This document shows positions 25,073-33,767 of a stretch of 49,646 bases of DNA, one piece after another. The notes under the pieces were generated by a model. That model saw only the letters and a list, made by a program, of their open reading frames with translations, did not search any database and was not told where the DNA came from. A program made the translations under genes and the position numbers. Source of the DNA: Komagataeibacter intermedius TF2. Lineage in GTDB: Bacteria; Pseudomonadota; Alphaproteobacteria; Acetobacterales; Acetobacteraceae. Every line of letters starts with the position of its first letter. Positions within the stretch are counted from its first letter, which is position 1. Location of the stretch: the NCBI RefSeq assembly GCF_000964425.1, contig NZ_BANF01000013.1, forward strand, positions 1-49,646. The letters are read 5' to 3'.

Positions 25073-25120
25073 GTCGTTCCTCTATTGCCTGTTATTGTTG
25101 TTATGCAATGGATGAAATGC

Positions 25121-26107
25121 TCACCAGGTCTTGGTCTGGTAGTCGTGATGGCCTTCCACGAAACGGATGGTGCCGGACTTGGAGCGCATGACGAGCGAAT
25201 GCGTGACCGTGCGCATCCCGCTGCGGCGGATACCACGCAGCAGGGCGCCCCCCGTGACGCCGGTGGCCGAGAACAGCACATCGCCCCGCGCCATGTCTTC
25301 CAGCGCCAGCTTGCGCGACGGGTCCGCGCCCGGGTTCATCCTGCGCGCGCGTTCGACCTGCGCATCATCTTCAAACAGCAGGCGGCCCTGCATCTGCCCA
25401 TGCACGCAACGTACGGCGGCAGCGGCCAGAACGCCCTCCGGCGCGCCGCCGGACCCCACGTAGATGTCAATTTCACTATCATCAAGGCAGGCGGCGATGG
25501 CGGCGGCCACGTCACCATCACTCAGCAGTGTCACGCGCGCACCGGCGGCGCGGGCGCGGGCGATCAGTTCCTCATGGCGTTCACGGTCCAGCGTGCACAG
25601 CATGAGGTCCGACACCGCGCATTTCTTGGCGGCGGCCAGAGCCTTGAGGTTGGCTTCGATGCTGCTGTCCAGGTCAACCACCCCTTCGGGCAGGTTGGGG
25701 CCGACCACGATCTTGTCCATGTAAATGTCAGGGGCGTGCAGGAAGTTGCCGCTTTCCGCCAGCGCAACGACCGTCAGCGCGTTGGGCAGGTTCTTGGCGC
25801 ACAGGTTGGTGCCTTCCAGCGGGTCCACGGCAATATCCATGCCGGGACCACCCGCGCCCACATTTTCCCCGATGAACAGCATCGGGGCTTCGTCCATCTC
25901 GCCTTCGCCAATCACCACGGTGCCGTTGATGGCCACCGTGTCGAACGCGCGACGCATGGCCTCCACCGCCGCGCCGTCGGCTTCATTCTTCAGGCCACGG
26001 CCGGTCCATGCCGATGCGGCAACGGCGGCCGCTTCCGTCACGCGGACAAGTTCGAGGGCAAGGTTGCGATCCGTAACCTGATAGGGATTCTGCCGGGTGG
26101 AGGTCAT
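25121..26107 (-). CDS. glpX: Class II fructose-1,6-bisphosphatase GlpX
   Basis: A 328-residue metal-dependent phosphatase of the GlpX family. Signatures: WTGRGLKNEADGAAVEAMR, VVIGEGEMDEAPMLFIGE, the metal/substrate loop MDIAVDPLEGTNLCAK, and YVGSGGAPEGVLAAAA. It hydrolyses fructose 1,6-bisphosphate to fructose 6-phosphate. In E. coli glpX belongs to glpFKX; here it is joined by the aldolase, giving a complete DHAP-to-fructose 6-phosphate segment. It starts 35 bases after glpK with AGGAAAAG upstream. No lithium-sensitive FBPase I features are seen. Confidence 0.93.
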   Translation of the reverse strand: MTSTRQNPYQVTDRNLALELVRVTEAAAVAASAWTGRGLKNEADGAAVEAMRRAFDTVAINGTVVIGEGEMDEAPMLFIGENVGAGGPGMDIAVDPLEGTNLCAKNLPNALTVVALAESGNFLHAPDIYMDKIVVGPNLPEGVVDLDSSIEANLKALAAAKKCAVSDLMLCTLDRERHEELIARARAAGARVTLLSDGDVAAAIAACLDDSEIDIYVGSGGAPEGVLAAAAVRCVHGQMQGRLLFEDDAQVERARRMNPGADPSRKLALEDMARGDVLFSATGVTGGALLRGIRRSGMRTVTHSLVMRSKSGTIRFVEGHHDYQTKTW

Positions 26108-26142
26108 GAAATACTTTTCCTGTCTTCTTCGCTATTCATAGG

Positions 26143-27642
26143 TTACGCGGCAACGGTGGAACTGAGGGTGCGGCGCACCGCCACATGCCACCCGGCCACC
26201 ATACTGTCGCGCTGGGCCTTGTCCATTGTCGGGCGGAACAGCTGACCGCGGCTCCAGGTGCCCTCCAGTTCGGCGATGCTGCTCCATACGCCTGTTGCCA
26301 GTCCGGCCAGGAAGGCAGCGCCAAGGGCGGTTGTCTCGACCTGCTTGGGCCGTTCAACCGGCGTGCGCAGCATATCCGCAAGAAACTGGCAGAACCAGTC
26401 ATTGACCGACATCCCGCCATCAACACGCAGTGCGCTCAGTTCCTCGCCACCGTCCTCATGCATCGCATCCATAAGGTCCAGCGTCTGGTACGCCACCGAT
26501 TCCAGGGCCGCGCGCGCGATATGGGCCGCCGTCGCATCCAGCGTCAGCCCGCAGATCAGCCCGCGCGCATCGGGGTCCCAGTGGGGGGCGCCAAGGCCGA
26601 CAAAACCGGGCACCATGTAAACCCCGTGGCTGTGCGGCACGCGGGTCGCCATGTCATCTGTCTGGGAGGCATGGGTAATCAGGTTCAGCCCGTCACGCAG
26701 CCAGCGGATGGCGGCACCGGCCACGAAAATCGACCCCTCCAGCGCGTATGTCGTCTCATCCCCGATGCGATAGGCAATGGTGGTCAGCATGCGGTTTTCG
26801 GATTCGACCGGCGTGGTCCCGGTATTGAGCAGCGCAAAGCAGCCCGTGCCATAGGTCGCCTTGGCCGTGCCGGGCCTGAAGCAGGCCTGTCCGACCATGG
26901 CGGCGTTCTGGTCGCCCGCCATGCCCGCCACCTTCAGCGGTTCGCCAAACAGGTCGGATTCGGTCTCGCCAAAGATTTCGCTATTGGTGCGCACTTCGGG
27001 CAGGATGGCGCGCGGCACGTTGAACAGCGCCAGCAGGTCATCATCCCACGCGCAGGTATGGATGTTGAACAGCAGCGTGCGCGCGGCATTGGTCGTGTCG
27101 GTGGCATGCACGCGCCCACCCGTCAGCCGCCACAAGAGGAAGCTGTCGATCGTGCCACAGGCCAGCTGCCCCTGTTCGGCCTTCGCGCGCGCGCCTTCGA
27201 CATTATCGAGGATCCATGCGATTTTCGTGGCCGAGAAATACGGGTCCAGCAGCAGGCCGGTGCGTTCGCGCACCAGCGGTTCATGTCCTTCCTCATGCAT
27301 GCGCACGCAGACGGACGTGGTGCGCCGGTCCTGCCACACAATGGCGCGGTGAACCGGCTTGCCCGTTTCCCGGTCCCATACCACAATGGTTTCGCGCTGG
27401 TTGGTAATGCCGATCCCCGCGATCGCGCCGGGACCACCGGCCTTTTCAATGGCTTCGCGCGCGGTGGACATTACGTTGGACCAGATTTCCTCCGGGTCAT
27501 GTTCCACCCAGCCCTGATTGGGATAATGCTGGGCGAATTCAATGCGGGAGACGGAAAGCGCTGTAATATCACGATCGAACACGATGCTGCGGGTCGAGGT
27601 CGTTCCCTGATCGATAGCGAGAATTCTGTTCTTCTTGTTCAT
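26143..27642 (-). CDS. glpK: Glycerol kinase
   Basis: A 499-residue FGGY-family kinase, close to the 502 of E. coli. The start at 27642 is chosen for AGGAGA upstream and the N-terminal phosphate loop [20 protein letters not shown]; the longer open frame upstream is not kinase-like. The family signature is [27 protein letters not shown]. The glycerol-binding stretch [19 protein letters not shown] and C-terminal [19 protein letters not shown] are present. It phosphorylates glycerol to sn-glycerol 3-phosphate with ATP. A strong hairpin lies between it and glpD upstream. Confidence 0.95.
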   Translation of the reverse strand: MNKKNRILAIDQGTTSTRSIVFDRDITALSVSRIEFAQHYPNQGWVEHDPEEIWSNVMSTAREAIEKAGGPGAIAGIGITNQRETIVVWDRETGKPVHRAIVWQDRRTTSVCVRMHEEGHEPLVRERTGLLLDPYFSATKIAWILDNVEGARAKAEQGQLACGTIDSFLLWRLTGGRVHATDTTNAARTLLFNIHTCAWDDDLLALFNVPRAILPEVRTNSEIFGETESDLFGEPLKVAGMAGDQNAAMVGQACFRPGTAKATYGTGCFALLNTGTTPVESENRMLTTIAYRIGDETTYALEGSIFVAGAAIRWLRDGLNLITHASQTDDMATRVPHSHGVYMVPGFVGLGAPHWDPDARGLICGLTLDATAAHIARAALESVAYQTLDLMDAMHEDGGEELSALRVDGGMSVNDWFCQFLADMLRTPVERPKQVETTALGAAFLAGLATGVWSSIAELEGTWSRGQLFRPTMDKAQRDSMVAGWHVAVRRTLSSTVAA

Positions 27643-27678
27643 TATCTTCTCCTGCCCGGACGGGCGGATACAGGTTCT

Positions 27679-27706
27679 GGCCGTGGGCGATGTTACGCCC
27701 ACGGCC
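27679..27706 (-). promoter_or_regulatory. Intercistronic hairpin between glpD and glpK
   Basis: Perfect 11-bp stem GGCCGTGGGCG (27679-27689) / CGCCCACGGCC (27696-27706), loop ATGTTA, in the 70-base gap between glpD stop and glpK start. With no U-tract it is more likely an mRNA-stabilising or partial attenuation element than a full terminator. Confidence 0.55.
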
Positions 27707-27712
27707 GGTTTG

Positions 27713-29275
27713 TCACGAAGCCGATTTTGCCGCGACCGGCTGGCGGCCACGCAGATAGGTGTCGAGGCGGCCCGCATCCTCATCGGTTACATGCAGGCCC
27801 ATGCGCGAACGCCGCCACAGGATGTCCTCGGTCGTCTGCGCCCATTCGCTGGCGATCAGGTATTCCACCTCACGCGCGGTCAGGCCGCCACCGAACTGCT
27901 CGCCCATATCGGCCATGCTGCGGGCATCCCCCACGATCTCGGTCGCGCGGGAGCCGTAGTTGCGCACCAGGCGCCAGCACAGCTGCGCATCAAGGAACGG
28001 GGCCTTTGCCGCAAGGCGGCTGACGGCGCCATCGAACCCGCCTTCGCCCAGATCGCCACCGGGCAGCACCCGGTCGGCGGTCCAGCCCGGCGCGGACAGG
28101 ACCGGCAGGAAGGGCTGCAGCTTTTCCAGCGCATGTTCGGCCAGGCGGCGGTACGTGGTGATCTTGCCACCGAAAATGGACAGCATCGGCGCCTGATTGC
28201 CCTGGGTGTCAACATCCAGCACGTAATCACGCGTCACGGCGGAGGCATTCTTGGCCGCGTCATCATATAGCGGGCGCACGCCGGCGTAGCTCCACACCAC
28301 GTCATCAGGCGTGACCGGCCTGGTGAAATAGCGGCTGACACTATCGCACAGGTAGCTGATTTCCTCGGGCGAGATCTCGACCCGGCCGGGGGCCTGCGTC
28401 CATGGCACGTCGGTCGTGCCGATCAGGGTGAATTTCTGCTCATACGGGATGGCGAACACGATACGCTTGTCCGGGTTCTGCAGGATATAGGCCTGCGGGC
28501 CGTCAAACAGGCGCGGCACCACGATATGGCTGCCCTTGACCAGACGCACGTTCTTGTCGGAATCGACCTGCGCGCGTTCGCGCAGCACTTCGCTCACCCA
28601 CGGGCCACCGGCATTGACCAGCACCTTCGCCTGAACGGTGGTCTGGCTGCCGTCGCGCGTGTTCTCGATCACGGCTTCCCACAGGCCATTCACCCGGCGG
28701 GCCTGCACAAGGCGGGTGCGGGTGCGGATGTCCGCGCCATACGTCCGGGCATCCATGGCGTTGAGCACGACAAGGCGGCTGTCCTGCACCCAGCCATCGG
28801 AATAGGCAAAGCCGCGCGCCAGCGTGCCGTTGAGCGGCTTGCCCGCCGAGTTGGTGCGGAAATCAAGCGACTTGCACTTGGGCAGCGTCATGTTGGGCGC
28901 AAGGTGATCGTACAGGAACAGGCCAAGGCGCAGCATCCACGCAGGCCGTGCCTGCGGCGTATAGGGCAGCACGAAGCGCATGGGCCAGATGATGTGCGGC
29001 GCGATACGCAGCAGCCGTTCGCGTTCGATCAGTGCTTCGCGCACCAGACGGAATTCGTAATATTCAAGATAGCGCAGGCCGCCATGGATCAGCTTGGTGC
29101 TGGCGGATGACGTGTAGCTGGCAAGGTCGTCCTGTTCGACCAGCAGGACGGACGCGCCCCGCCCTGCGGCATCGCGCGCGATGCCCGTGCCGTTGATCCC
29201 ACCGCCCACGACCAGCAGGTCAAGCGGACCGCCCGGTGCCGCAGGGGTGCGGAATGTTTCGTCCTTGGACGCCAT
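27713..29275 (-). CDS. glpD: Aerobic glycerol-3-phosphate dehydrogenase
   Basis: A 520-residue FAD enzyme bound to the inner membrane. The N-terminal dinucleotide motif is [22 protein letters not shown] (about 19-40), followed by the conserved [24 protein letters not shown]-terminal [19 protein letters not shown] is typical of GlpD. It oxidises glycerol 3-phosphate to dihydroxyacetone phosphate and reduces ubiquinone. It is the first gene of the minus-strand glycerol operon, with a very good ribosome-binding site (AGGAGGA) and a palindromic GlpR-type operator 24 bases upstream of the ATG. Function is confident. Confidence 0.95.
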   Translation of the reverse strand: MASKDETFRTPAAPGGPLDLLVVGGGINGTGIARDAAGRGASVLLVEQDDLASYTSSASTKLIHGGLRYLEYYEFRLVREALIERERLLRIAPHIIWPMRFVLPYTPQARPAWMLRLGLFLYDHLAPNMTLPKCKSLDFRTNSAGKPLNGTLARGFAYSDGWVQDSRLVVLNAMDARTYGADIRTRTRLVQARRVNGLWEAVIENTRDGSQTTVQAKVLVNAGGPWVSEVLRERAQVDSDKNVRLVKGSHIVVPRLFDGPQAYILQNPDKRIVFAIPYEQKFTLIGTTDVPWTQAPGRVEISPEEISYLCDSVSRYFTRPVTPDDVVWSYAGVRPLYDDAAKNASAVTRDYVLDVDTQGNQAPMLSIFGGKITTYRRLAEHALEKLQPFLPVLSAPGWTADRVLPGGDLGEGGFDGAVSRLAAKAPFLDAQLCWRLVRNYGSRATEIVGDARSMADMGEQFGGGLTAREVEYLIASEWAQTTEDILWRRSRMGLHVTDEDAGRLDTYLRGRQPVAAKSAS

Positions 29276-29298
29276 GATAGATGTTCCTCCTGATACAC

Positions 29299-29316
29299 AT
29301 GTTCGTAAACGAACAT
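29299..29316. promoter_or_regulatory. GlpR-type operator upstream of glpD
   Basis: Perfect palindrome ATGTTCGTAAACGAACAT (7-bp arms, 4-bp spacer), very close to the E. coli GlpR operator pattern as I remember it. It lies 24 bases from the glpD start, where it would block transcription or initiation. Confidence 0.75.
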
Positions 29317-29449
29317 CATGAGCGTTTCAATAGGGAAAGCGCACATCCAGCCCGGATATTTCAGGACATGTTTCATGCATAAATATTGCCGGTTTTAGCC
29401 ATAAATTCGCCACCTGCCGGTATTTATCTGTCAGGGCGGTTTTTGTGCA

Positions 29450-29465
29450 TGTGCGAAAACGCACA
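29450..29465. promoter_or_regulatory. Possible third operator, TGTGC/GCACA palindrome
   Basis: Inverted repeat TGTGC (29450-29454) / GCACA (29461-29465) with A-rich spacer lies midway between glpD and glpF. It shares the CGnAAAACG-like centre with the flanking GlpR-type sites but not the outer arms. It may be a degenerate GlpR site or a CRP/FNR-like site. Confidence 0.3.
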
Positions 29466-29625
29466 GCACGGCCTGACACGATGCCCCTGTCGCTGCCCGG
29501 CACATGGCGGGACGACAGCCCCAGAATCCGGCAGGTTGGAGATATTTCATGTCATATAATGAAATAAATGGAAAAAGGAGAACCTTACGACCCGGTCAGC
29601 GCGCACGCCCCTTCCCCACCCAGAA

Positions 29626-29643
29626 ATGTTCGTTTAAGAACAT
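29626..29643. promoter_or_regulatory. GlpR-type operator upstream of glpF
   Basis: ATGTTCGTTTAAGAACAT differs from the glpD-side palindrome only in the spacer and one arm base. It lies 76 bases before the chosen glpF ATG. This fits divergent co-repression of uptake and catabolism, and supports the downstream glpF start. Confidence 0.7.
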
Positions 29644-29719
29644 GGCAGGGCAGGAAAACCGCCACAAGGCGGACAGCCCATTCCCATCAAACGATAATAA
29701 AAGAATAAAGTGGGTTAAC

Positions 29720-30532
29720 ATGCTGAAGAACCGACAGTTTCTGGGCGAATTGATATCGGAATGCATCGCGGTCATGATCATTGTCCTGATCGGCGATTCC
29801 GTGGCCGCCATGTACACGCTGTATGATCCCAGCCCCTACAAGCTTTCCTACTGGGGGGTGTCCATTGTATGGGGGCTGGGCGTTACCATCGCCATTTACG
29901 TGACCGGCAGCGTATCGGGCACGCACGCCAACCCCGCCGTATCGGTGGCGCTGGCGCTTTACCGTGGTTTTCCATGGCGCAAGGTGCCCGCTTACTGCGC
30001 GGCACAGGTGCTGGGGGGTATTCTGGGGGCAGCCCTGGTCTATACGCTGTACCAGCCGGTCATAGATCATTATAACCAGCTGCACGGCCTGACACGCGCC
30101 GATGGCGGAGCGGCGGGCGTATTCTTCACCCATCCCGGTGAATTCATCACGCCATTCCATGCCTTCATGGATGAAACCATCCTGACCGCGCTGCTGGTCG
30201 GCGGCATCTTCGCGATCACCTGCGAATATAACACCGTCGCCCCGCAGGCCAATTCCAGCGCGCTGATCATTGGCCTGCTGGTGGCCAGCATTGGCGCGTG
30301 CTCGGGCTATCTGGAAGCATGGGCCATCAACCCCGCCCGCGACTTCGGGCCGCGCCTGTTCTGCTTCCTGACCGGATGGGGCGGGTCCGCCCTGCCCTCG
30401 CCGGGCAATTTCTGGTGGGTGCCGATCATCGGCCCGCTGGCGGGCGGCGTCATCGGCGCGGGCTGCTACCAGTTCCTGATCCGCCCGTTCATTCCACGTC
30501 AGGGCAGCCCCGTCATCCCGCCCGTGCCATAA
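29720..30532 (+). CDS. glpF: Glycerol uptake facilitator (aquaglyceroporin)
   Basis: A 270-residue MIP-family channel with six membrane spans. The two pore NPA boxes are both present: THANPAVSVAL and AINPARDFGPRLF, the latter with the Asp after NPAR typical of glycerol facilitators. The start at 29720 (MLKNRQFLGELI) gives normal family length. Upstream ATGs at 29549 (with TTGGAG before it) and 29642 would add 57 or 26 polar residues, and the latter lies inside the operator, so they are less likely. No strong ribosome-binding site precedes 29720. It lets glycerol diffuse into the cell for GlpK. It is divergent from glpD-glpK-glpX-fbaA-glpR. Confidence 0.92.
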   Translation: MLKNRQFLGELISECIAVMIIVLIGDSVAAMYTLYDPSPYKLSYWGVSIVWGLGVTIAIYVTGSVSGTHANPAVSVALALYRGFPWRKVPAYCAAQVLGGILGAALVYTLYQPVIDHYNQLHGLTRADGGAAGVFFTHPGEFITPFHAFMDETILTALLVGGIFAITCEYNTVAPQANSSALIIGLLVASIGACSGYLEAWAINPARDFGPRLFCFLTGWGGSALPSPGNFWWVPIIGPLAGGVIGAGCYQFLIRPFIPRQGSPVIPPVP

Positions 30533-30557
30533 TCTCTCCGTCCCTTACATCACAGCC

Positions 30558-30580
30558 CGGGGCAGGCCACGCCTGCCCCG
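30558..30580 (+). terminator. Hairpin after glpF
   Basis: Perfect 10-bp stem CGGGGCAGGC (30558-30567) / GCCTGCCCCG (30571-30580), 3-base loop, 26 bases after the glpF stop. No U-run follows directly. Confidence 0.55.
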
Positions 30581-30669
30581 TACGCCTGTCCGGGGCAGAA
30601 CGCTTTCAACCACAGGCAAATTATTGTGATGCTTTCTGGCCCAACGGTTTTCATCACCTTACCGGGCAA

Positions 30670-30692
30670 GCCGCCTTTTTGAAAAAGGCGGC
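30670..30692 (-). terminator. Hairpin between glpF and lrp, possibly a dispersed genus repeat
   Basis: Perfect 11-bp arms GCCGCCTTTTT (30670-30680) / AAAAAGGCGGC (30682-30692), followed by CACCCAAAAACTTTTA. From memory, similar hairpins joined to a TTTTTGG(G)TG segment occur often between genes in Komagataeibacter. It lies between two convergent genes and would terminate lrp or glpF. Confidence 0.5.
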
Positions 30693-30743
30693 ACCCAAAA
30701 ACTTTTATTCCTATTTATCAAACAGATATTTTTAAATACGCGC

Positions 30744-31187
30744 CTAACGCTGCACCACGGTGCGGATGGCGAAATTGCTCTGTATCCGGGCCACACCGGG
30801 CATGCGCGACAGTTCTTCCTTGTGAATGCGTTCATAATCGGCCGCATCCCGCGCTTCGACACGGACCAGATAATCGGCATCGCCCGTCATCAGGTAACAT
30901 TCACGCACATCGGCGCATTCGCGCACGCGGGCCTCGAAGCGGCGCAGGCATTCCTCCGTCTGGCGTTCCAGCGTGATCTGCACGATTACGGTGGTCATGC
31001 CATGGACCGAACGCTCATCCACCAGCGCGCGATACCCCCGGATCACCCCATCCTTTTCCAGCATTCGCACCCGCCGCAGGCACGCAGATGGGGACAGGCC
31101 AACCTTCTGCGCCAGGTCGGCATTGCTCATGCGGCCATCATGGCGAAGGTGGCGCAGTATGGCGTCTGTCAGGCGATCGAATGCCAT
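30744..31187 (-). CDS. lrp: Lrp/AsnC-family regulator
   Basis: A 147-residue regulator starting at 31187 (MAFDRLTDAILRHLRHDGRM); the longer frame upstream lies in the promoter. The N-terminal helix-turn-helix SNADLAQKVGLSPSACLRRVRMLEKDGVIRGY is classic Lrp. The C-terminal RAM domain (VIVQITLERQ ... CYLMTGDADYLVRVEA) binds amino-acid effectors and mediates octamer formation. It is divergent from alr-dadA, the usual position of Lrp/AsnC activators of D-alanine catabolism. Three helically phased AATTGC repeats and a palindrome lie in the shared promoter region. Alanine is the likely effector by context. Confidence 0.9.
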   Translation of the reverse strand: MAFDRLTDAILRHLRHDGRMSNADLAQKVGLSPSACLRRVRMLEKDGVIRGYRALVDERSVHGMTTVIVQITLERQTEECLRRFEARVRECADVRECYLMTGDADYLVRVEARDAADYERIHKEELSRMPGVARIQSNFAIRTVVQR

Positions 31188-31215
31188 GGTGAATTTTCCG
31201 CTTTTTTTCGTATAT

Positions 31216-31252
31216 AATTGCGTACAGATGATCTGTAATTGCATAAAATTGC
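31216..31252. promoter_or_regulatory. Phased AATTGC repeats and palindrome, probable Lrp site
   Basis: AATTGC occurs at 31216-31221, 31237-31242 and 31247-31252, spaced 21 and 10 bases (two turns and one turn of DNA). The perfect palindrome TACAGATGATCTGTA fills 31223-31237. Phased sites on one DNA face suit multimeric Lrp binding. Confidence 0.5.
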
Positions 31253-31327
31253 TTCAAACGACAGGACATTCTGTTTCTGTCAGCATACGATCAACCTGTT
31301 CCACCAGCCCGATGGAGTACCCGCCCC

Positions 31328-32473
31328 ATGCCCGACCTGCCTCCCCCCCTGCACGCGACCGGCTGGGCCGAACCGGGTGCGGGCGCGATGCTGGAAATCG
31401 ACCTTGGGGCCATTGCCGCGAATTACCGTCTGCTTGATGCGCGCACGGGCACGGCCACCTGTGCGGCCGTGGTCAAGGCGGACGCTTACGGGCTGGGCGC
31501 CCGCCGGGTTGCGCCCGTGCTGGAGCAGGCTGGCGCACATACCTTTTTCGTCGCCCATCTGGAGGAAGGCATCCGCCTGCGGTCCTGTATCTCCCCTTCC
31601 TCGCGCATTTTTGTCCTGCATGGCCCCATGCCGGGCACCGAGGCCGAATTTACGCATCACGACCTGCTGCCCGTACTCAACAGCATGGAACAGATCGCCA
31701 GATGGCATGCGCATGCGCGCCGGACGGGCACGCCCCTGCCTGCGGCCCTGCAGGTTGATACCGGCATGTCACGCTTCGGCCTGTCCGATACGGATGTCGC
31801 AACCCTGTCCGCCCGCCCGGACCTGCTGGATGGTATCGATACCCGACTGGTGATGAGCCACCTTGCCTGTGCCGATACCCCGGCCAGCCCGGCCAACGCC
31901 ATGCAGCGCGACCGCCTGCGCGCCATGGCGGCCCGCCTGCCCCCGGCCCCGCTGGCGCTTTCGGCCTCGTCGGGGATTTTCCTTGGCCCGGATTACCATT
32001 TCGATCTCGTGCGGCCCGGTGCGGCCCTGTATGGCCTGGCCCCCAGCGAAAACGCCCCCAATCCCCTGCGCCCCACCGTGCGGCTGGCCGCGCGCATTGT
32101 CCAGCGCCGCGCCATCACCACAGGCGACGGCGTAGGCTATGGCCTGACATGGCGGGCCACCGGGCCGCGCCGGATCGCAACGCTTGGCATTGGCTATGCC
32201 GATGGCTTCCTGCGCCATGGCGCCGATGGCGGCGGCTGTGCATGGCTGGGGGAATACCGGCTGCCGATCCTTGGCCGCATTTCCATGGATTCCACCACCG
32301 TCGACGTAACCGACGTGCCCGACAGCATCATGGCGCGCGCCACGCATGTGGACATGATCGGCCCGCGCCGCAGCGTGGATGATGTCGCCCGGTCCGCCGG
32401 CACCATCGGTTACGAGGTGCTGACGGCGCTGGGGTCCCGTTTCCATCGCGCGTACCTGACACAGGCGGCGTGA
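31328..32473 (+). CDS. alr: Alanine racemase (catabolic DadX/Alr type)
   Basis: A 381-residue fold-III PLP enzyme. The PLP lysine is Lys50 in [11 protein letters not shown], and the second catalytic base is Tyr271 in [22 protein letters not shown] and [14 protein letters not shown] are further family motifs. It interconverts L- and D-alanine. A GGAG lies about 10 bases before the ATG. It is followed by dadA and preceded by a divergent lrp, so the role is most likely catabolic (DadX). The same enzyme could also supply D-Ala for peptidoglycan if no second racemase exists. Confidence 0.92.
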   Translation: MPDLPPPLHATGWAEPGAGAMLEIDLGAIAANYRLLDARTGTATCAAVVKADAYGLGARRVAPVLEQAGAHTFFVAHLEEGIRLRSCISPSSRIFVLHGPMPGTEAEFTHHDLLPVLNSMEQIARWHAHARRTGTPLPAALQVDTGMSRFGLSDTDVATLSARPDLLDGIDTRLVMSHLACADTPASPANAMQRDRLRAMAARLPPAPLALSASSGIFLGPDYHFDLVRPGAALYGLAPSENAPNPLRPTVRLAARIVQRRAITTGDGVGYGLTWRATGPRRIATLGIGYADGFLRHGADGGGCAWLGEYRLPILGRISMDSTTVDVTDVPDSIMARATHVDMIGPRRSVDDVARSAGTIGYEVLTALGSRFHRAYLTQAA

Positions 32474-32507
32474 TACGTTTCCATCTGCCACGGAAGGCAA
32501 CTGTGTA

Positions 32508-33764
32508 ATGAAAATCATCGTTCTGGGCAGCGGTGTCGTCGGTGTGACATCGGCATGGTACCTTGCGCAGGCCGGACACGAGGTCACGGTCGTGGACCGC
32601 CAGCCTGAAGCCGGCCTTGAAACCAGCTTCGCCAATGCGGGTCAGGTCTCGCCGGGGTATTCGTCCCCATGGGCGGGGCCAGGCGTGCCGCTGAAGTCGA
32701 TGAAGTGGCTGATGATGAAGTACCGCCCCTTCGTATTCTGGCCCATGCCGGACCCGCATCTGTGGAAATGGCTGGTGCAGATGCTGGAAAACTGCACCAC
32801 CGCCGCGTACGACCGCAACAAGGGCCGCATGGTGCGGATTGCGGAATACAGTCGCGACATGATGATGGAACTGCGCACCAGCACCGGCCTCACCTATGAT
32901 GACCGCCAGCAGGGCACGCTGCAGGTATTCCGCACGCAAAAGCAGCTTGATGGCATAGCGGGGGACATCCGCGTGCTTGAGCAGTACGACGTGCCTTATG
33001 AAATACTGACGCGCGAAGGCTGCGTGAAGGCCGAACCGGGACTGGGCACATCAGCGCACAAGATCGTGGGGGGCCTGCGCCTGCCGGGTGACGAGACGGG
33101 GGATGCGTTCCTGTTTACCCAGCGTCTTGCCGCGCTGGCGGCAAAGGCGGGCGTGACCTTCCATTATGATACCCGCATCCGCACCATGACCAGCGATGGT
33201 GGCCGCATTACCGGGATCGAAACCAGCCGTGGCCAGATGGTGGCGGATTCATATGTCCTGTCACTGGGCAGCTATTCGCCGGCCATGGTACGCCACCTCG
33301 GGCTGGACCTGCCGATCTATCCGGTCAAGGGATACTCGCTGACCGCTGATATCGTGAATGAAAAACAGGCCCCCGTCTCCACCATCATGGATGAGACATT
33401 CAAGATCGGCATTACCCGCCTTGGCGAACGCATCCGCGTGGGCGGCACGGCGGAACTGGCCGGGTTCAGCACGAAGCTGCGCGCGCCCCGGCGCGAGACG
33501 CTGGAACATTCGGTGACCGACCTGTTCCCCGGTGGCGGGAACATCCCCGCCGCCCGGTTCTGGACCGGACTGCGGCCGATGACGCCAGATGGCACGCCCA
33601 TCATCGGCCGCACGAAATATGAAAACCTGTTCCTCAACACCGGGCATGGCACACTGGGCTGGACCATGGCCTGTGGATCGGGCCGGGTCCTGGCGGACAT
33701 CATGTCAAACCGCATGCCCGAAATCCCGTACGAGGATCTGGGCGTCGTGCGCTACGGGCAGTAA
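32508..33764 (+). CDS. dadA: D-amino-acid dehydrogenase, small subunit
   Basis: A 418-residue FAD enzyme. The N-terminal motif is [29 protein letters not shown] (about 3-31). Conserved DadA stretches include [38 protein letters not shown]-like [11 protein letters not shown], and [19 protein letters not shown]. It oxidises D-alanine and other D-amino acids to 2-oxo acids and ammonia and passes electrons to quinone at the inner membrane. It follows alr after 34 bases with GGAAGG upstream, giving an L-Ala to pyruvate module. It stops three bases before the convergent lysR stop. Confidence 0.94.
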   Translation: MKIIVLGSGVVGVTSAWYLAQAGHEVTVVDRQPEAGLETSFANAGQVSPGYSSPWAGPGVPLKSMKWLMMKYRPFVFWPMPDPHLWKWLVQMLENCTTAAYDRNKGRMVRIAEYSRDMMMELRTSTGLTYDDRQQGTLQVFRTQKQLDGIAGDIRVLEQYDVPYEILTREGCVKAEPGLGTSAHKIVGGLRLPGDETGDAFLFTQRLAALAAKAGVTFHYDTRIRTMTSDGGRITGIETSRGQMVADSYVLSLGSYSPAMVRHLGLDLPIYPVKGYSLTADIVNEKQAPVSTIMDETFKIGITRLGERIRVGGTAELAGFSTKLRAPRRETLEHSVTDLFPGGGNIPAARFWTGLRPMTPDGTPIIGRTKYENLFLNTGHGTLGWTMACGSGRVLADIMSNRMPEIPYEDLGVVRYGQ

Positions 33765-33767
33765 CCC

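Noticed and set aside
26185-28023. A 612-codon open frame on the plus strand opposite glpK/glpD
   Set aside because: It is an antisense shadow of the glycerol genes, with no recognisable protein features.
29549-29719. N-terminal extension of GlpF from an earlier ATG
   Set aside because: It would put 57 polar residues before a standard aquaporin start and span the GlpR-type operator. The downstream start gives normal length, although its ribosome-binding site is weak.
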